NCBI RefSeq assembly: GCF_003350405.1 | Contig: NZ_QQAW01000003.1 | Span: 394,845 to 458,844, forward strand | Source: Gluconacetobacter liquefaciens | GTDB taxonomy: Bacteria; Pseudomonadota; Alphaproteobacteria; Acetobacterales; Acetobacteraceae | Reading direction: 5' to 3' | Length of the DNA stretch: 64,000 nucleotides | Part shown: in pieces, positions 25,694 to 36,600 of the stretch | Layout of the letters: the number at the start of each line of letters is the position of its first letter | Numbering within the stretch: the first letter of the stretch is position 1 | Translations under genes and position numbers: made by a program | The notes under the pieces: model-generated | Told to the model about the DNA's origin: nothing | Seen by the model: only the letters and a program-made list of their open reading frames with translations | Databases searched by the model: none

Positions 25694-25782
25694 TTTCTCG
25701 GCTGCGCATAGTGTATAGGGTCGCACTTGCTTGTGCTTGTCCGACTGTTTTTTAATCAATCAATCAAAGAAGGCCGCGTCGG

Positions 25783-26601
25783 TCAGAACGTGGTTGTCGC
25801 CGGAGCAAACAGGGTTGGTGCGCTATAGCCCAGCGCAGCCATGGCCGTCGTCATGCGTGCGGGTTCAGCCGGCATGGTGGTAAAGAAGGCCCGATCGCGA
25901 CGGTGGAGGGCTTCGGGCTGGGGCGGAAGCGTCTGCAAGACCGTTGCCGCCTGGCGCGCCACGGCATCCGCCGGGTCCAGCCAGATCATCCCTGGTGGCG
26001 AGGCCGCGCGAAAGGCATCCATCAGGAATGTGTAATGGGTGCAACCGATGCCGACCACGTCGATCCGGTCGCCGCCGGGTTGTTCGAACAGGGCTGCCAG
26101 TTCCCTCTGGACGATGTCGGGCGGAGCCGCGTGGCCGCGAAAGGCGCGTTCGGCCAGATCGGCGAGCCCGCGTGCGCCGTGGGCCAGCAGGGTGCAATCC
26201 GGGGCGTAGCGCTGTTGCAGGGCGCGCAGATAGGGGCGGCGGACCGTCGCCCGCGTCGCCAGCAGGCCGACGGTACGGGTGCGGCTCAGTTCGGCGGCCC
26301 ATTTGATCGGTGGGACGCAGCCGACGAACGGGATGTCGTATCGTTCCCGTAGCGCCCCCAGCGCCAATGTGCTGGCGGTGTTGCAGGCGATGACGACGAG
26401 ATCGGGCGCGAGGCTGGCGATGGCCTCGCCCATCAGGGTGACCACGCGCGCGATCAGTGCGGCATCTTCCTGCTCGCCATACGGATAGATCGCCGTGTCG
26501 GCCAGGTAATCGACCGGCGTGCCGGGGAGGCGGCCGCGAAGCGCCCGAACGATCCCGAAACCGCCGATCCCCGAATCGAACGCGAGAATCCGCTGCGTCA
26601 T
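25783..26601 (-). CDS. murI: Glutamate racemase
   Basis: This 272-residue enzyme makes D-glutamate for peptidoglycan. The first catalytic Cys is in VIACNTAST, the second in GIGCTHYTF. FDSGIGGFGI is the N-terminal substrate loop, and a YLADTAIYPYG stretch follows as usual. The ATG at 26601 is the family start, just before AFDSGIGG. Longer in-frame starts up to 26793 would lie inside pyrE on the same strand. It follows pyrE by 10 bases, so the two are cotranscribed. Confidence 0.93.
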   Translation of the reverse strand: MTQRILAFDSGIGGFGIVRALRGRLPGTPVDYLADTAIYPYGEQEDAALIARVVTLMGEAIASLAPDLVVIACNTASTLALGALRERYDIPFVGCVPPIKWAAELSRTRTVGLLATRATVRRPYLRALQQRYAPDCTLLAHGARGLADLAERAFRGHAAPPDIVQRELAALFEQPGGDRIDVVGIGCTHYTFLMDAFRAASPPGMIWLDPADAVARQAATVLQTLPPQPEALHRRDRAFFTTMPAEPARMTTAMAALGYSAPTLFAPATTTF

Positions 26602-26611
26602 GGCAAGGCGA

Positions 26612-27370
26612 TCAGCCCTGGCCCTGGGCGCTCTTGAAGGCCAGCGCCTCCTCCAGGCTGGACACGCCGCCATGCTTGCCCGACCAGCCGCACGGATCTT
26701 CGAGGAAGCGCCGGACCTCGGACGCGTCCTTTTCCGAGAAATAGGGCTGGCCGGCGCAGGCTTCCAGTACATCCCACCAGGTGCACAGCGCATGCAGCGA
26801 GATGTTCATATCCGCCAGCGTGCGCAGCGAACCGGGAAATACGCCATAGAAGAACACGACGAACGTGTGGTCGACGATTGCCCCAGCGTCGCGCAGGGCG
26901 CGGGCGAATCGGATCTTGGAGGAGCCGTCGGTCGTCAGGTCCTCGACCAGCAGGGTGCGCATGCCGTCGGGTACGTCGCCTTCGATCTGCGCATTGCGGC
27001 CGAAACCCTTGGGCTTCTTACGGACGTAGGCCATCGGCGCCATCATGCGGTCGGCAATCCAGGCGGCGAAGGGGATGCCTGCGGTTTCGCCGCCCACGAC
27101 GGCGTCGATGCTTTCGTAGCCGATATGCCGGCCGATCTTCTCCACGCCCAGTTCGACGATCTTGGCGCGGGCGCGAGGGAAAAAGATGATGCGGCGGCAG
27201 TCGATATAGACAGGCGACTTCCAGCCCGATGTCAGTGTGTAGGGTTCCTCGGGCCGGAAATTGACCGCTTTGATTTCCAGCAGCAGCTTGGCGGTCGTCA
27301 GCGCGGCATCGCGGTCCCAGGCGGAGGAGCCCGACGAGGCGCCTGTACCGTAGCCTGTTGAATCGTTCAT
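26612..27370 (-). CDS. pyrE: Orotate phosphoribosyltransferase
   Basis: This 252-residue enzyme converts orotate and PRPP to OMP in pyrimidine synthesis. The PRPP-binding motif is TLLVEDLTTDGSSK, preceded by the conserved VGGETAGIPFA and the YVRKKPKGFG loop whose Lys residues contact PRPP. The C-terminal 40 residues (EDPCGWSGKHGG region) extend beyond the minimal enzyme and match the longer alphaproteobacterial form. It is the first gene of a pyrE-murI pair. Confidence 0.93.
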   Translation of the reverse strand: MNDSTGYGTGASSGSSAWDRDAALTTAKLLLEIKAVNFRPEEPYTLTSGWKSPVYIDCRRIIFFPRARAKIVELGVEKIGRHIGYESIDAVVGGETAGIPFAAWIADRMMAPMAYVRKKPKGFGRNAQIEGDVPDGMRTLLVEDLTTDGSSKIRFARALRDAGAIVDHTFVVFFYGVFPGSLRTLADMNISLHALCTWWDVLEACAGQPYFSEKDASEVRRFLEDPCGWSGKHGGVSSLEEALAFKSAQGQG

Positions 27371-27647
27371 CTGGTGTGTCTTTCCGGTCCGATAGCGTAG
27401 GGAAACGAGGTGGAAAAGCCTTAGCGGGATCGTCCGGGAAAATCTATCGCACGACGGACATCATTCCATCGGAATCCCATCTGCGCCGCGCTGCGCGAGG
27501 GGCTGGATCGCGTCTGGCCGGGGGGCGGTTTCTCTTGCCGGAGACGGAGATACTCGTTAGTATAACTGTAATTGCAAATCGTTCGCAATAAGGATTTAAT
27601 ACCGTGGCGCCAGAAACGGCCGGATTACACGAAACTGCGAACGGGCG
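27371..27647. promoter_or_regulatory. pyrE upstream region and promoter of the small ORF
   Basis: This region separates pyrE (leftward) from a rightward 64-residue ORF. Its right part contains a TATAAC -10-like element (27561-27566) followed directly by a Fur-box-like palindrome. A TTGCCG at 27535-27540 is a possible -35, but the 20-base spacer is long. Confidence 0.4.
27571..27589 (+). promoter_or_regulatory. Fur-box-like 19-bp palindrome
   Basis: ATTGCAAATCGTTCGCAAT is a 19-base inverted repeat with a central C; seven of nine arm positions pair (ATTGC...GCAAT are perfect). The length and the TGC-AAT-N-ATT-GCA pattern are those of Fur operators in proteobacteria. It begins five bases after a TATAAC -10-like element, so iron-loaded repressor would block the start site. 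Confidence 0.55.
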
Positions 27648-27842
27648 GTGGTGACCGCGTACCGGGAGTTGCGGGATGTTGGGACGGGCGATGTTTCGGC
27701 TTTCCATGCCTGCACCACCCTGTATCGCATCCATCATCCCGAGGCGTCGCTGAACGAAGCCCGGCGTCTGGTTTCCGAATGGATCGACCACCATGTGGTG
27801 CGCGGGGCCGAAGGGCCGACGGCCGGCTGCGACTGTCCCTGA
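27648..27842 (+). CDS. Small protein of unknown function behind a Fur-like operator
   Basis: This is a 64-residue open frame with a GTG start; two GTG codons in a row make the exact start ambiguous. The frame is closed upstream by TAA at 27597-27599 and has no ATG. The sequence is well structured rather than low-complexity: VTAYRELRDVGTGDVSAFHA, an IHHPEAS turn, a helix EARRLVSEWIDHH, and a tail ending CDCP. His and Cys are frequent, which would suit metal binding. It lies about 60 bases downstream of the Fur-like box and ends just before a strong terminator, so it appears to be its own transcription unit. I recognise no family. Confidence 0.6.
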   Translation: MVTAYRELRDVGTGDVSAFHACTTLYRIHHPEASLNEARRLVSEWIDHHVVRGAEGPTAGCDCP

Positions 27843-27872
27843 CTGTTTGCCCACACTGATATGCGGGCAACG

Positions 27873-27908
27873 AAAAAGCCCGGCGGCCCATCGGCCGCCG
27901 GGCTTTTT
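27873..27908. terminator. Strong bidirectional rho-independent terminator
   Basis: A perfect 12-base stem (AGCCCGGCGGCC with GGCCGCCGGGCT) around a CATC loop is flanked by AAAA on the left and TTTT on the right. It therefore works in both directions, ending the small ORF transcript rightward and the gltA transcript leftward. Confidence 0.9.
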
Positions 27909-27976
27909 CATATTGCGGGCGGGACATCGCGCGGGGAGGAAATTCTCCCGAATCCTGTCGGCCTTGAGCGAGTCTG

Positions 27977-28012
27977 CCGATCCGGCCGGATGGAGTCACC
28001 CGGACGGATCGG
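27977..28012 (-). terminator. Hairpin just downstream of gltA
   Basis: Two 13-base arms (27977-27989 and 28000-28012) pair with one mismatch, 10 bases after the gltA stop. There is no T-run, so it may protect or attenuate the message, while the stronger hairpin about 100 bases further on completes termination. Confidence 0.45.
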
Positions 28013-28021
28013 CGCCGGACC

Positions 28022-29320
28022 TTAGCCGCGCTTGGCGAACGGCACGAAGTCGCGTTCCGGCGAGCCAGTATAGAGCTGGCGCGGACGGCTGATGCGCTGA
28101 CCCGGTTCCTCGATCATTTCCTTCCACTGGCTGATCCAGCCGGTGGTACGGGCGAGGGCAAACAGCACGGTGAACATGCTGGTGGGGATGCCCATGGCCT
28201 TCAGGATGATGCCCGAATAGAAATCGACGTTCGGATACAGGCTGCGCTTGACGAAATATTCGTCGCTGATCGCGATCTTTTCAAGTTCCACCGCCAGGTC
28301 CAGCAGCGGGTCGTCCTTGATCCCCAGTTCGCCCAGAACTTCGTGGCAGGTCGCCTGCATGATCTTCGCCCGCGGGTCGAAATTCTTGTAGACGCGATGG
28401 CCGAAGCCCATCAGACGCACGCCGCTGTTCTTGTCCTTCACCTGGGCGATGAACTCGGGGATGTTGTCCTTGCTGCCGATCTTGGCCAGCATTTTCAGCA
28501 CGGCTTCGTTCGCGCCGCCATGGGCGGGTCCCCACAGTGCGGCGATGCCGGCGGCAACGCAGGCGAACGGGTTGGCGCCTGTCGAGCCTGCCATGCGGAC
28601 CGTCGAGGTCGAGGCATTCTGTTCGTGGTCCGCATGCAGGATCAGGATGCGATCCATCGCCCGCGCCAGGATCGGGTTGACCTGGTATGGCTCCGACGGA
28701 TGCGCGAACATCATCGAGAGGAAATTTTCCGCGTAGGTCTGGTCGTTGCGCGGGTAAACGAACGCTTCGCCTTGCGTATATTTGTAGGCCCAGGCGGCAA
28801 TGGTCGGCAGCTTGGCGATCAGGCGCACGGCCGACAGGTTGCGGCTGGCCTCGTTCGAGATGTCGATGGCGTCGTGATAGAAGGCCGACAGCGCGCCGAC
28901 CGTGCCACACAGAATCGCCATCGGATGGGCATCGCGGCGGAACCCATTGAAGAAATTACGGATCTGTTCATGCAGCAACGTGTGCGAATTCAGGGTCGCA
29001 ACGAAATCGTCATGCTGAGCAGTGGTCGGCAGTTCGCCGTTCAGCAGCAGGTATGCGACCTCAGTGAAGGTGGCCTGCTCGGCCAACTGCGCGATCGGAT
29101 AACCCCGATGCAGCAGGACGCCCTTCTCACCGTCGATGAACGTGATCTTGCTGGTGCACGACGCCGTCTCGCCATAGCCGGGGTCGAACGTGAAGACACC
29201 GAGATCGGCGGTGATCTTGCGGATGTCCAGCACGTCGGGACCCAGCGTTCCGGAATGGACCGGCAGACTGGCTGTTTTGCCCTCTAGCGAGACGGTGGCC
29301 ACTTTTGCTGGCTCGGTCAT
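28022..29320 (-). CDS. gltA: Citrate synthase
   Basis: This 432-residue type II citrate synthase condenses oxaloacetate and acetyl-CoA. The catalytic His is in [12 protein letters not shown], which also holds the substrate Asp, and a conserved His is in [13 protein letters not shown]-terminal [18 protein letters not shown] and [13 protein letters not shown] belong to the NADH-sensitive hexameric class. The ATG at 29320 has AGGAGAG upstream; a start at 29437 would add 39 unrelated residues. In Acetobacter aceti the orthologue is aarA of the acetic acid resistance cluster. Its neighbour sixA/aarB is also present here. Confidence 0.95.
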   Translation of the reverse strand: MTEPAKVATVSLEGKTASLPVHSGTLGPDVLDIRKITADLGVFTFDPGYGETASCTSKITFIDGEKGVLLHRGYPIAQLAEQATFTEVAYLLLNGELPTTAQHDDFVATLNSHTLLHEQIRNFFNGFRRDAHPMAILCGTVGALSAFYHDAIDISNEASRNLSAVRLIAKLPTIAAWAYKYTQGEAFVYPRNDQTYAENFLSMMFAHPSEPYQVNPILARAMDRILILHADHEQNASTSTVRMAGSTGANPFACVAAGIAALWGPAHGGANEAVLKMLAKIGSKDNIPEFIAQVKDKNSGVRLMGFGHRVYKNFDPRAKIMQATCHEVLGELGIKDDPLLDLAVELEKIAISDEYFVKRSLYPNVDFYSGIILKAMGIPTSMFTVLFALARTTGWISQWKEMIEEPGQRISRPRQLYTGSPERDFVPFAKRG

Positions 29321-29508
29321 CAAACTCTCCTCTTGGTCGTTCGCCGCCGTGCGAGCGGCCATTCTCATCCCCAACCTGCGGACACCTGTCCTCTGCGTGA
29401 CAGTTTGCGACGTATCGGTCCGCCGCTGTGTCCTCATGCAGGCATGCGCCGAGATAAGGACGAAACGGCTACCGTGGCAACTCTGCCGGCAGGGGGGCGC
29501 TTACCCCC
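29321..29508. promoter_or_regulatory. gltA promoter region
   Basis: About 190 bases between the sixA stop and the gltA start must carry the gltA promoter and 5' leader. The AGGAGAG ribosome site lies just before the ATG. No clear sigma-70 pair was found by eye. Confidence 0.35.
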
Positions 29509-30066
29509 TCAATTGCATAGCGCAAGGGTCAGAACGGCCTGTTTGCGTGCCAGTGCATGCCAGGGGCCATGCACCGTGAAACAGGCAAGGGAAGCGACCG
29601 GAAAGCCCCGAATCAGGATCGTCTTGTCCGGGTCGTCGATGGCGTGTCCGGCCAGGTCCATCACCAGTTGGTACAAATCCGGATTGTGCCCTATCACAAT
29701 GATATTGTTAATATTTTCTGGCGTTTCCTGAAGAATTTCCAGGATGCTTTCGCTGCCGCATTCATAGAGCCGGGCCTCCTGGCGCAGTTGCGGCGCGACG
29801 GTGGTCGAAAACGGGCCGAGTGCCGCATAGGTCTCGCCCGAACGCATCGCCGGACTGATCACGGCCATCTCCGGAACGAAGCCGATCTCGCGCAGTTGTG
29901 TTCCGCGCTGGTGGGCCTGACGGCGCCCGGCGGGGGTCAAGGGACGCCCGAGGTCGCTGGATGGGCTGGGATCGCCATAGGGGCCGGGGAAGGCTTCCGC
30001 GTGGCGCATCAGCACCAGCGTCCGCGCGGGGCCCTCTATCCCGGCGGGGTCTGACGCGGTGGCCAT
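29509..30066 (-). CDS. sixA: SixA-like histidine phosphatase (AarB)
   Basis: This 185-residue histidine phosphatase superfamily member carries the catalytic LVLMRHAEA motif (phospho-accepting His) near residue 20 and the second His in IIVIGHNPD. SixA removes phosphate from phosphohistidine on signalling or phosphotransfer proteins. In Acetobacter aceti the matching gene, aarB, lies between citrate synthase and aarC. The ATG overlaps the chorismate mutase stop (TGATG). The central part contains an AT-rich patch (NINNIIVIG). Confidence 0.85.
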   Translation of the reverse strand: MATASDPAGIEGPARTLVLMRHAEAFPGPYGDPSPSSDLGRPLTPAGRRQAHQRGTQLREIGFVPEMAVISPAMRSGETYAALGPFSTTVAPQLRQEARLYECGSESILEILQETPENINNIIVIGHNPDLYQLVMDLAGHAIDDPDKTILIRGFPVASLACFTVHGPWHALARKQAVLTLALCN

Positions 30067-30410
30067 CAGACGGTGCCGGGCCCGGTGGATTTGCGCGCGA
30101 TGGCTTCGTGATGGCGGATGACCTCCTTGATGATGAAGGCCAGGAACTTCTCGGCAAAGTCGGGGTCCAGCCGCGCGGCCTCAGCCAACTCGCGCAACCG
30201 CGCGACTTGCCGGGCCTCGCGGGCCGGATCGGCAGGGGGCATGTTGTGGCGCGCTTTCAACTCGCCCACGGCCTGGGTATGGCGGAAACGCTCGGCCAGC
30301 ATGTAGATCAGCGCGGCATCGATATTGTCGATGCTCTGGCGGAGCCCCAGAAGCATCTCCTGGGCGCCCGGCGCCTGACTTGTCTGGTCGATGGCCACGG
30401 TATCGTTCAC
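30066..30410 (-). CDS. Chorismate mutase (AroQ-type)
   Basis: This 114-residue all-helical protein has the AroQ pattern. Helix 1 (LRQSIDNIDAALIYMLAER) carries the Arg and Asp, a Lys lies in GELKARHNMP, and the C-terminal helix is FIIKEVIRHH. It would convert chorismate to prephenate for Phe and Tyr synthesis. The GTG at 30410 is chosen because AGGAG lies eight bases upstream; a longer frame to 30506 would overlap the metallophosphoesterase gene. It is coupled to sixA by a one-base overlap. Confidence 0.85.
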   Translation of the reverse strand: MNDTVAIDQTSQAPGAQEMLLGLRQSIDNIDAALIYMLAERFRHTQAVGELKARHNMPPADPAREARQVARLRELAEAARLDPDFAEKFLAFIIKEVIRHHEAIARKSTGPGTV

Positions 30411-30453
30411 GTCAACATGCTCCTGTCTGTCGATCGTGCGGTTATACCGTGTT

Positions 30454-31260
30454 TCAGTCCTCGGCGGGCAGATCGATCCATGCCAGGTGGCCGCCTTTTC
30501 CGGCACCTGTGTCGGTAAAGACCGAGCGGCCCCCGGCGCGTCCGTCGCGCACCCACGGGCGGCCGTCGGTCGACCGGCGGTCGTGCCCGCAATAAACGGT
30601 GTAGCCGGGCGGAATATGGTCGACCCAGTTCAGCCTGCGTTCCGGGTAGCCGTCCTTGCGCGTACGGCCCGTGGTTTCACCGAACAGGGCGCGCGACAGC
30701 AGCGGGGTCACGTCTCCGAGGCCCGGGGGCGGAGGTTCGGAAAGCATCCGAGAGTGGAAGCCGCCATGCACAAAAATCCGCCGGCCCAGCACGATCCACG
30801 GCGGCGCCTGCGCGATGTCCTGCACCGCCCGGTGATGGACGTCGTCGTTATCCGGGACCTGGAACTGGCGGACGGTCTCGCTCAGCGCGGCGTCGAACCG
30901 CAATTTGTGGCCCGCCAGGGCGCGCGCCAGCTTGCGGTCGTGGTTGCCCAGGATGAACAGTCCGCGACCGTCATCCAGCAGGCGCTGCATCAGGCGGAAG
31001 GTGCCGACACTATCCGGTCCGTGGTCCACCAGGTCGCCGAGCTGGATGACGAATCGGTCGGTTGCCACTGCGTGTTCGAAAGCCCGCAGATCGCCGTGCA
31101 CGTCGCCGACCACCCGAATCGGGCGCCCGGCGATCAGTGCTTCCAGCGCAGGCAGGTCGCGCCAGAATTCAGCTCCCTCGGCCGGTAAAAAATCCGGCGT
31201 GGGGAGATGTTGTGGCTTCCAGGCTGTGTCGTCGGTCGACGGGATGTGATTCTGCGGCAT
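30454..31260 (-). CDS. Serine/threonine-phosphatase-like metallophosphoesterase
   Basis: This is a 268-residue PPP-type calcineurin-like phosphoesterase. All metal motifs are present in order: VVGDVHGDL, LGDLVDHGPDS, LGNHDRKLA, a middle His in FVHGGFHS, and YCGHDRR. Such proteins act as protein, diadenosine-tetraphosphate or other small phosphatases; the substrate is not decidable here. It is upstream of chorismate mutase and sixA, probably in one transcript. Confidence 0.82.
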   Translation of the reverse strand: MPQNHIPSTDDTAWKPQHLPTPDFLPAEGAEFWRDLPALEALIAGRPIRVVGDVHGDLRAFEHAVATDRFVIQLGDLVDHGPDSVGTFRLMQRLLDDGRGLFILGNHDRKLARALAGHKLRFDAALSETVRQFQVPDNDDVHHRAVQDIAQAPPWIVLGRRIFVHGGFHSRMLSEPPPPGLGDVTPLLSRALFGETTGRTRKDGYPERRLNWVDHIPPGYTVYCGHDRRSTDGRPWVRDGRAGGRSVFTDTGAGKGGHLAWIDLPAED

Positions 31261-31387
31261 GGGGCTTCGGTCACGATGAGGGAGGTGATAGGCCTTTCGT
31301 CGGATATGGGGTGACGGTCGTCATCTTGCCATGTGTCAGCCGTCGACGCCCCGGAATGTGGGGGCAGCGCATGGCAGGTAGTCGTTC
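31261..31387. other. Intergenic spacer
   Basis: No gene or clear regulatory site was seen between the small membrane protein and the metallophosphoesterase. The promoter for the sixA-chorismate mutase run may lie here. Confidence 0.25.
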
Positions 31388-31690
31388 TTATCTGGATGCC
31401 GCCAGCCAGCCGGGGTAACGGCGTTCGATCCTGATGATGAGATTGTCCACACCACGACGCAGCAGCGCCACGTCCTCGGCCAGCAGGATCAGTCCGAGTG
31501 GGAGCATCCACAGGCCCAGGATCGGCAGAAAGGACAGCAATCCCCCCACAATCAGCAGGAGACTCGCCAGAACCCGTGCTGGACGGCGCGATGGAACCCG
31601 CAGCCAGTCGATCGCCCCGCGCAGCCGCGACGGCACGCGGGTCAGGGCCATGCGTACCAGCCGCTCATGATCGTTTTCCAGGTCGTTCAC
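31388..31690 (-). CDS. Small transmembrane protein of unknown function
   Basis: This is a 100-residue protein from a GTG at 31690; an ATG at 31651 is the alternative. The frame is open to 31870, but that would overlap the divergent aarC start. One long hydrophobic hairpin (VLASLLLIVGGLLSFLPILG, then LWMLPLGLILLAED) suggests two membrane segments joined by a Pro-Gly turn, like the PGPGW-type small membrane proteins. A basic amphipathic N-terminus and a charged tail (LLRRGVDNLIIRIERRYPGW) flank it. It lies between aarC and the metallophosphoesterase. Confidence 0.6.
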   Translation of the reverse strand: MNDLENDHERLVRMALTRVPSRLRGAIDWLRVPSRRPARVLASLLLIVGGLLSFLPILGLWMLPLGLILLAEDVALLRRGVDNLIIRIERRYPGWLAASR

Positions 31691-31844
31691 GGGGGACTTG
31701 CTCAAGGATAACACTCTTTTGTTGTGACGGGTCCGCCAGGAAAGAGAACAGATGGCGTGTCGGCCATCCTGGTATCCGATACGGTATCCTGTCTTCATGG
31801 CAGGATCGGGGCGACCGGACCCGCGCAGTACAAGACCAAGATAA

Positions 31845-33389
<1,545 letters not shown>

Positions 33390-33402
33390 CATCCGTCAGG
33401 CA

Positions 33403-33430
33403 GCGCTCCCAGGGCAACCCCTGGGAGCGC
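33403..33430 (+). terminator. Perfect 12-bp hairpin after aarC
   Basis: GCGCTCCCAGGG pairs exactly with CCCTGGGAGCGC around a CAAC loop, starting 13 bases after the aarC stop. No T-run follows, so its role may be termination without U-tract or message protection. Confidence 0.55.
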
Positions 33431-33678
33431 GGCGTTCGCAGGTGGAATGCAAATGACCAGATAGATGTTTGTTTTTAAAAGATATTATTCGTCAGCGATC
33501 ATGTCGCCGCGAAGGTATGGCATGTAATGAATTATCTCCATTCCATGTCATATTTATCTGTTTCTAAAAGATTTATGGTACAAATCTGCGGGTCGCGGGC
33601 TATTCGGAAAACAAGGCGCGACGATGTGATGCCGTCACACCATTCTTTTCTGTATTGTTTTTAAAGCAGATATTCGCT
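33431..33678. other. AT-rich gap between convergent aarC and smc
   Basis: About 250 bases, much more AT-rich than the flanking coding DNA. They include runs such as TTTGTTTTTAAAAG and TTGTTTTTAAAG near the two ends. No ORF, tRNA or terminator was recognised. It may hold a small RNA or be foreign filler. Confidence 0.35.
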
Positions 33679-36600
33679 TCATTCGCCTTGGTGGGCAGCT
33701 TCGGTCCTGGGTTGGCCGACCATGCTCGCCGCGTGGTCAAGATCGACCGACAGCACACGGCTGACGCCGCGCTCCTGCATCGTCACCCCATAGAGCCGGT
33801 CCATATGCGCCATGGTCAGTTGGTGATGCGTCACGACCAGGAAGCGCGTGCCGGCTTCGGCCACCATATCGGCCAGCAGGGCACAGAAGCGCCCGACATT
33901 GGCATCGTCCAGCGGTGCGTCGACTTCGTCCAGCACGCAGATCGGCGCGGGATTGCAGCGGAATACCGCGAAGATCAGCGACAGGGCGGTCAGGGCCTGT
34001 TCGCCACCCGAGAGCAGTGACAGCGTGGCCAGCTTCTTGCCCGGCGGCTGGGCATAGATTTCCAGCCCCGCCTGCAACGGGTCGTCACTCCCCACCATGC
34101 CCAGATGTGCCCGCCCGCCATTGAACATGCGGGCGAACAGCGACTGGAAATGCCTGTCGACCTCGGTGAACACCGCCAGCAGGCGCTCGCGCCCCTCGCG
34201 GTTCAGGGCGCCGATCGAGCCTCGTAGCCGGGCAATGGCCGTATCCAGTTCGTCCTTTTCGCGCTGGATGGTGGTGATCCGCGTCTCGGCTTCGTCGGCT
34301 TCCAGTTCGGCGCGCAGATTGACCGGTCCCATATCCTCGCGCTCGCGGGTCAGGCGGGCGATCTTTCGGCGCAGGCTGGTTTCTGCCGCTTCCGTCAGGT
34401 CGGGCGGAACGATGCCGGGTGGCTCCGGCGTCTCGGTCAGCAGTTGGGCCAGGATGGCTTCGGCCTGTTCGTGCCGGCCCTCGGCGCGCAGCACGGCCTC
34501 ACGCCCGGCCGCCAGGGCGGCCTCGGCATCGCGCCGCGCGGTCTGGGCGTTCACCAATGCGTCTTCTGCCTCGGCCAACTGGCGGGAGGCCTCCGCGTGG
34601 TCGGCCTCGGCCTTGGCCATCGCCTCGCGCGCGCTTTCGCGGGTGCGGGTGACTTCTTCAGGCATGGAGGCAAGGCGTGCATGGTCCGACCGTGCGGCAT
34701 CCAGGCGGGTTGTGGTGCCATGCAGTTCGGTGGTGGCGGCGGCCTGACGGGCGGTCCAGTCGGCCAGCGCGGCCGCAATGCCGGTCAGGCGGGCCTGGAT
34801 GGTCTGGTCCTCGCCGGCCAGGGTGACGCGATGCTGGCGAGCCTCGTCCTCGGCCTGCCGGGCGGCGGCCACGGCCTCGCGTGCTTCGCGGACGTGGGCT
34901 GCGATCGCCTCCAGATCGGGCAGGGCCTGCTGCTCGGCAGTGATGCGGGCCAGCCGTTCCGCCGCTTCGTCCCGTTCCTGGCGCAGGGCGTCCAGGCGCG
35001 GCGCCTGCGCGTCCAGCACGCTGCGGGTCTCGATCAGTGTGGCCTGTCGGGCCGCGTGGGCGGTCTGGGCCTGTTCCAGTGCCCGTTCGGCCTCCTGCTG
35101 ACGCTGTCGGCCTGCCTCATGGGCCGCAGCGGCCTCACAGGCCCGGATTTCGGCAGCGGCCAGGGCGGAATCGGTCTCGGCGCTGGGAGGCAGAGCCGCG
35201 AGGGTGGCTTCGGCCTCCTGCCGGGCGGCCTCGGCCTGCTCAGCCTCACGGGCGATGCGGTGCAGTTCGGGGAGGATCGTCGCCAGTCGCGCTTCGGCCT
35301 CGTTATTGCGAGCGGCCGTGGCCTCATCCTCCCGTCTGGCGACTTCCAGTGCGGTTTCGGCGCGTTTGCGGGCGTCGCGGCATGCTGTTTCAGCGGCCTG
35401 CGCGGTCTGTTCCTGCTGACGGGCGACTTCATGGCGCCGGGCCAGTTCAGCGGCATCCGGCAGGTCGGCTGCTGCCTGCCGGGCGGCATTCAACGCGGTT
35501 TCGGCCTCCGCAAGCGTCTGCGTCGCCTGATCGTGCTGGGGCTGGACCGTCTCCAGCCGGGCGCGCGCGGTGGCGTCCAGCCGGCTGATTTCGGCTTCAT
35601 CGGTGCGGGCCTGACGCAGGGCAGCTTCGATTGCCGCGCGGGCGGTGCGGGCGTTGCCAACTGACTCGGTCGCCGCCGATCGGGCCTGCTCGGCAGCAGC
35701 CAGAGCGGCTTCGACGGTCGGGAGATCGGCCAGACGGGTCTGGCGCGCGGCCTCGGTTTCGCGCAGGAGGTTGCGCTGTCGCAGCAGCAGCGCCGCCCGG
35801 CTGGGCTGGCCGGCCGCCACGCGATAGCCATCCCAACGCCATAACGCACCGTCGCGTGCCACCAGGCTCTGGCCCGGCAGTAGGTCGTTCTGAAAGGCCG
35901 CGCCGTCGGCCCCGTCCTCCAGTAGGCCGATCGCGGCCAGGGCACGGGCCATGGCAGGCGGGGCCGTCACCAGCGTGGCCAGGGCAACCGTGCCCGCGCC
36001 CGGCAGCGGTGGCGCGCTCAGGGGCGACAGGGCATGCCACATGCGCGGCGCGTCCGGTGCGATAGAGGCATCCAGCCCATCGGTCAGGGCAGCGGCAAGG
36101 GCGGCTTCCAATCCGTCGGGCACCGTGATGTCATCGACGACCGGCCGGAAATGTGTCTCGCTCTGTCCGGTTTTCAGCGCCTGGGTCAGGCCTTCCGCCT
36201 GCGCGTCCAGCCGTGAAAGGTCGGCCTTCAGTTCGCTCAGGCGGTGCGTCGCGGCGTCGCGGTCGGTGGCGGCGCTCGCCAGGGCGGCTTCTGCGCCTTC
36301 CAATGTCCGGCCGGCCTCGGCGAGGCGTTGTTCCGCATCCTCGCGCGCCGTTCTGACGGCGGTCAGCCGTTCCGGTGCGATGGCGGCAGACTGGGCATGT
36401 GCCAGATCCTCGGCCAAGGCATGCAGCCGCGTGACGGCGCGCTGATGCGCCGTATCCGCCGATTGCATGGCAGCCTGGGTGGTGGTGCGCCGGTTCGTGC
36501 CCTCCTGAAGGCGGGCATAAGCGTCGATCCGGCCGGCGGAGGCTGCCTGACGGTCCAGTTCCGCCTGCTCCAGCGCGGCACGGGCGGCATCTAGGGTGGA

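Noticed and set aside
34444..35664. Gly-rich 406-codon frame antisense to smc
   Set aside because: It mirrors the Ala/Gln-rich coiled-coil codons of smc and shows no structure of its own.
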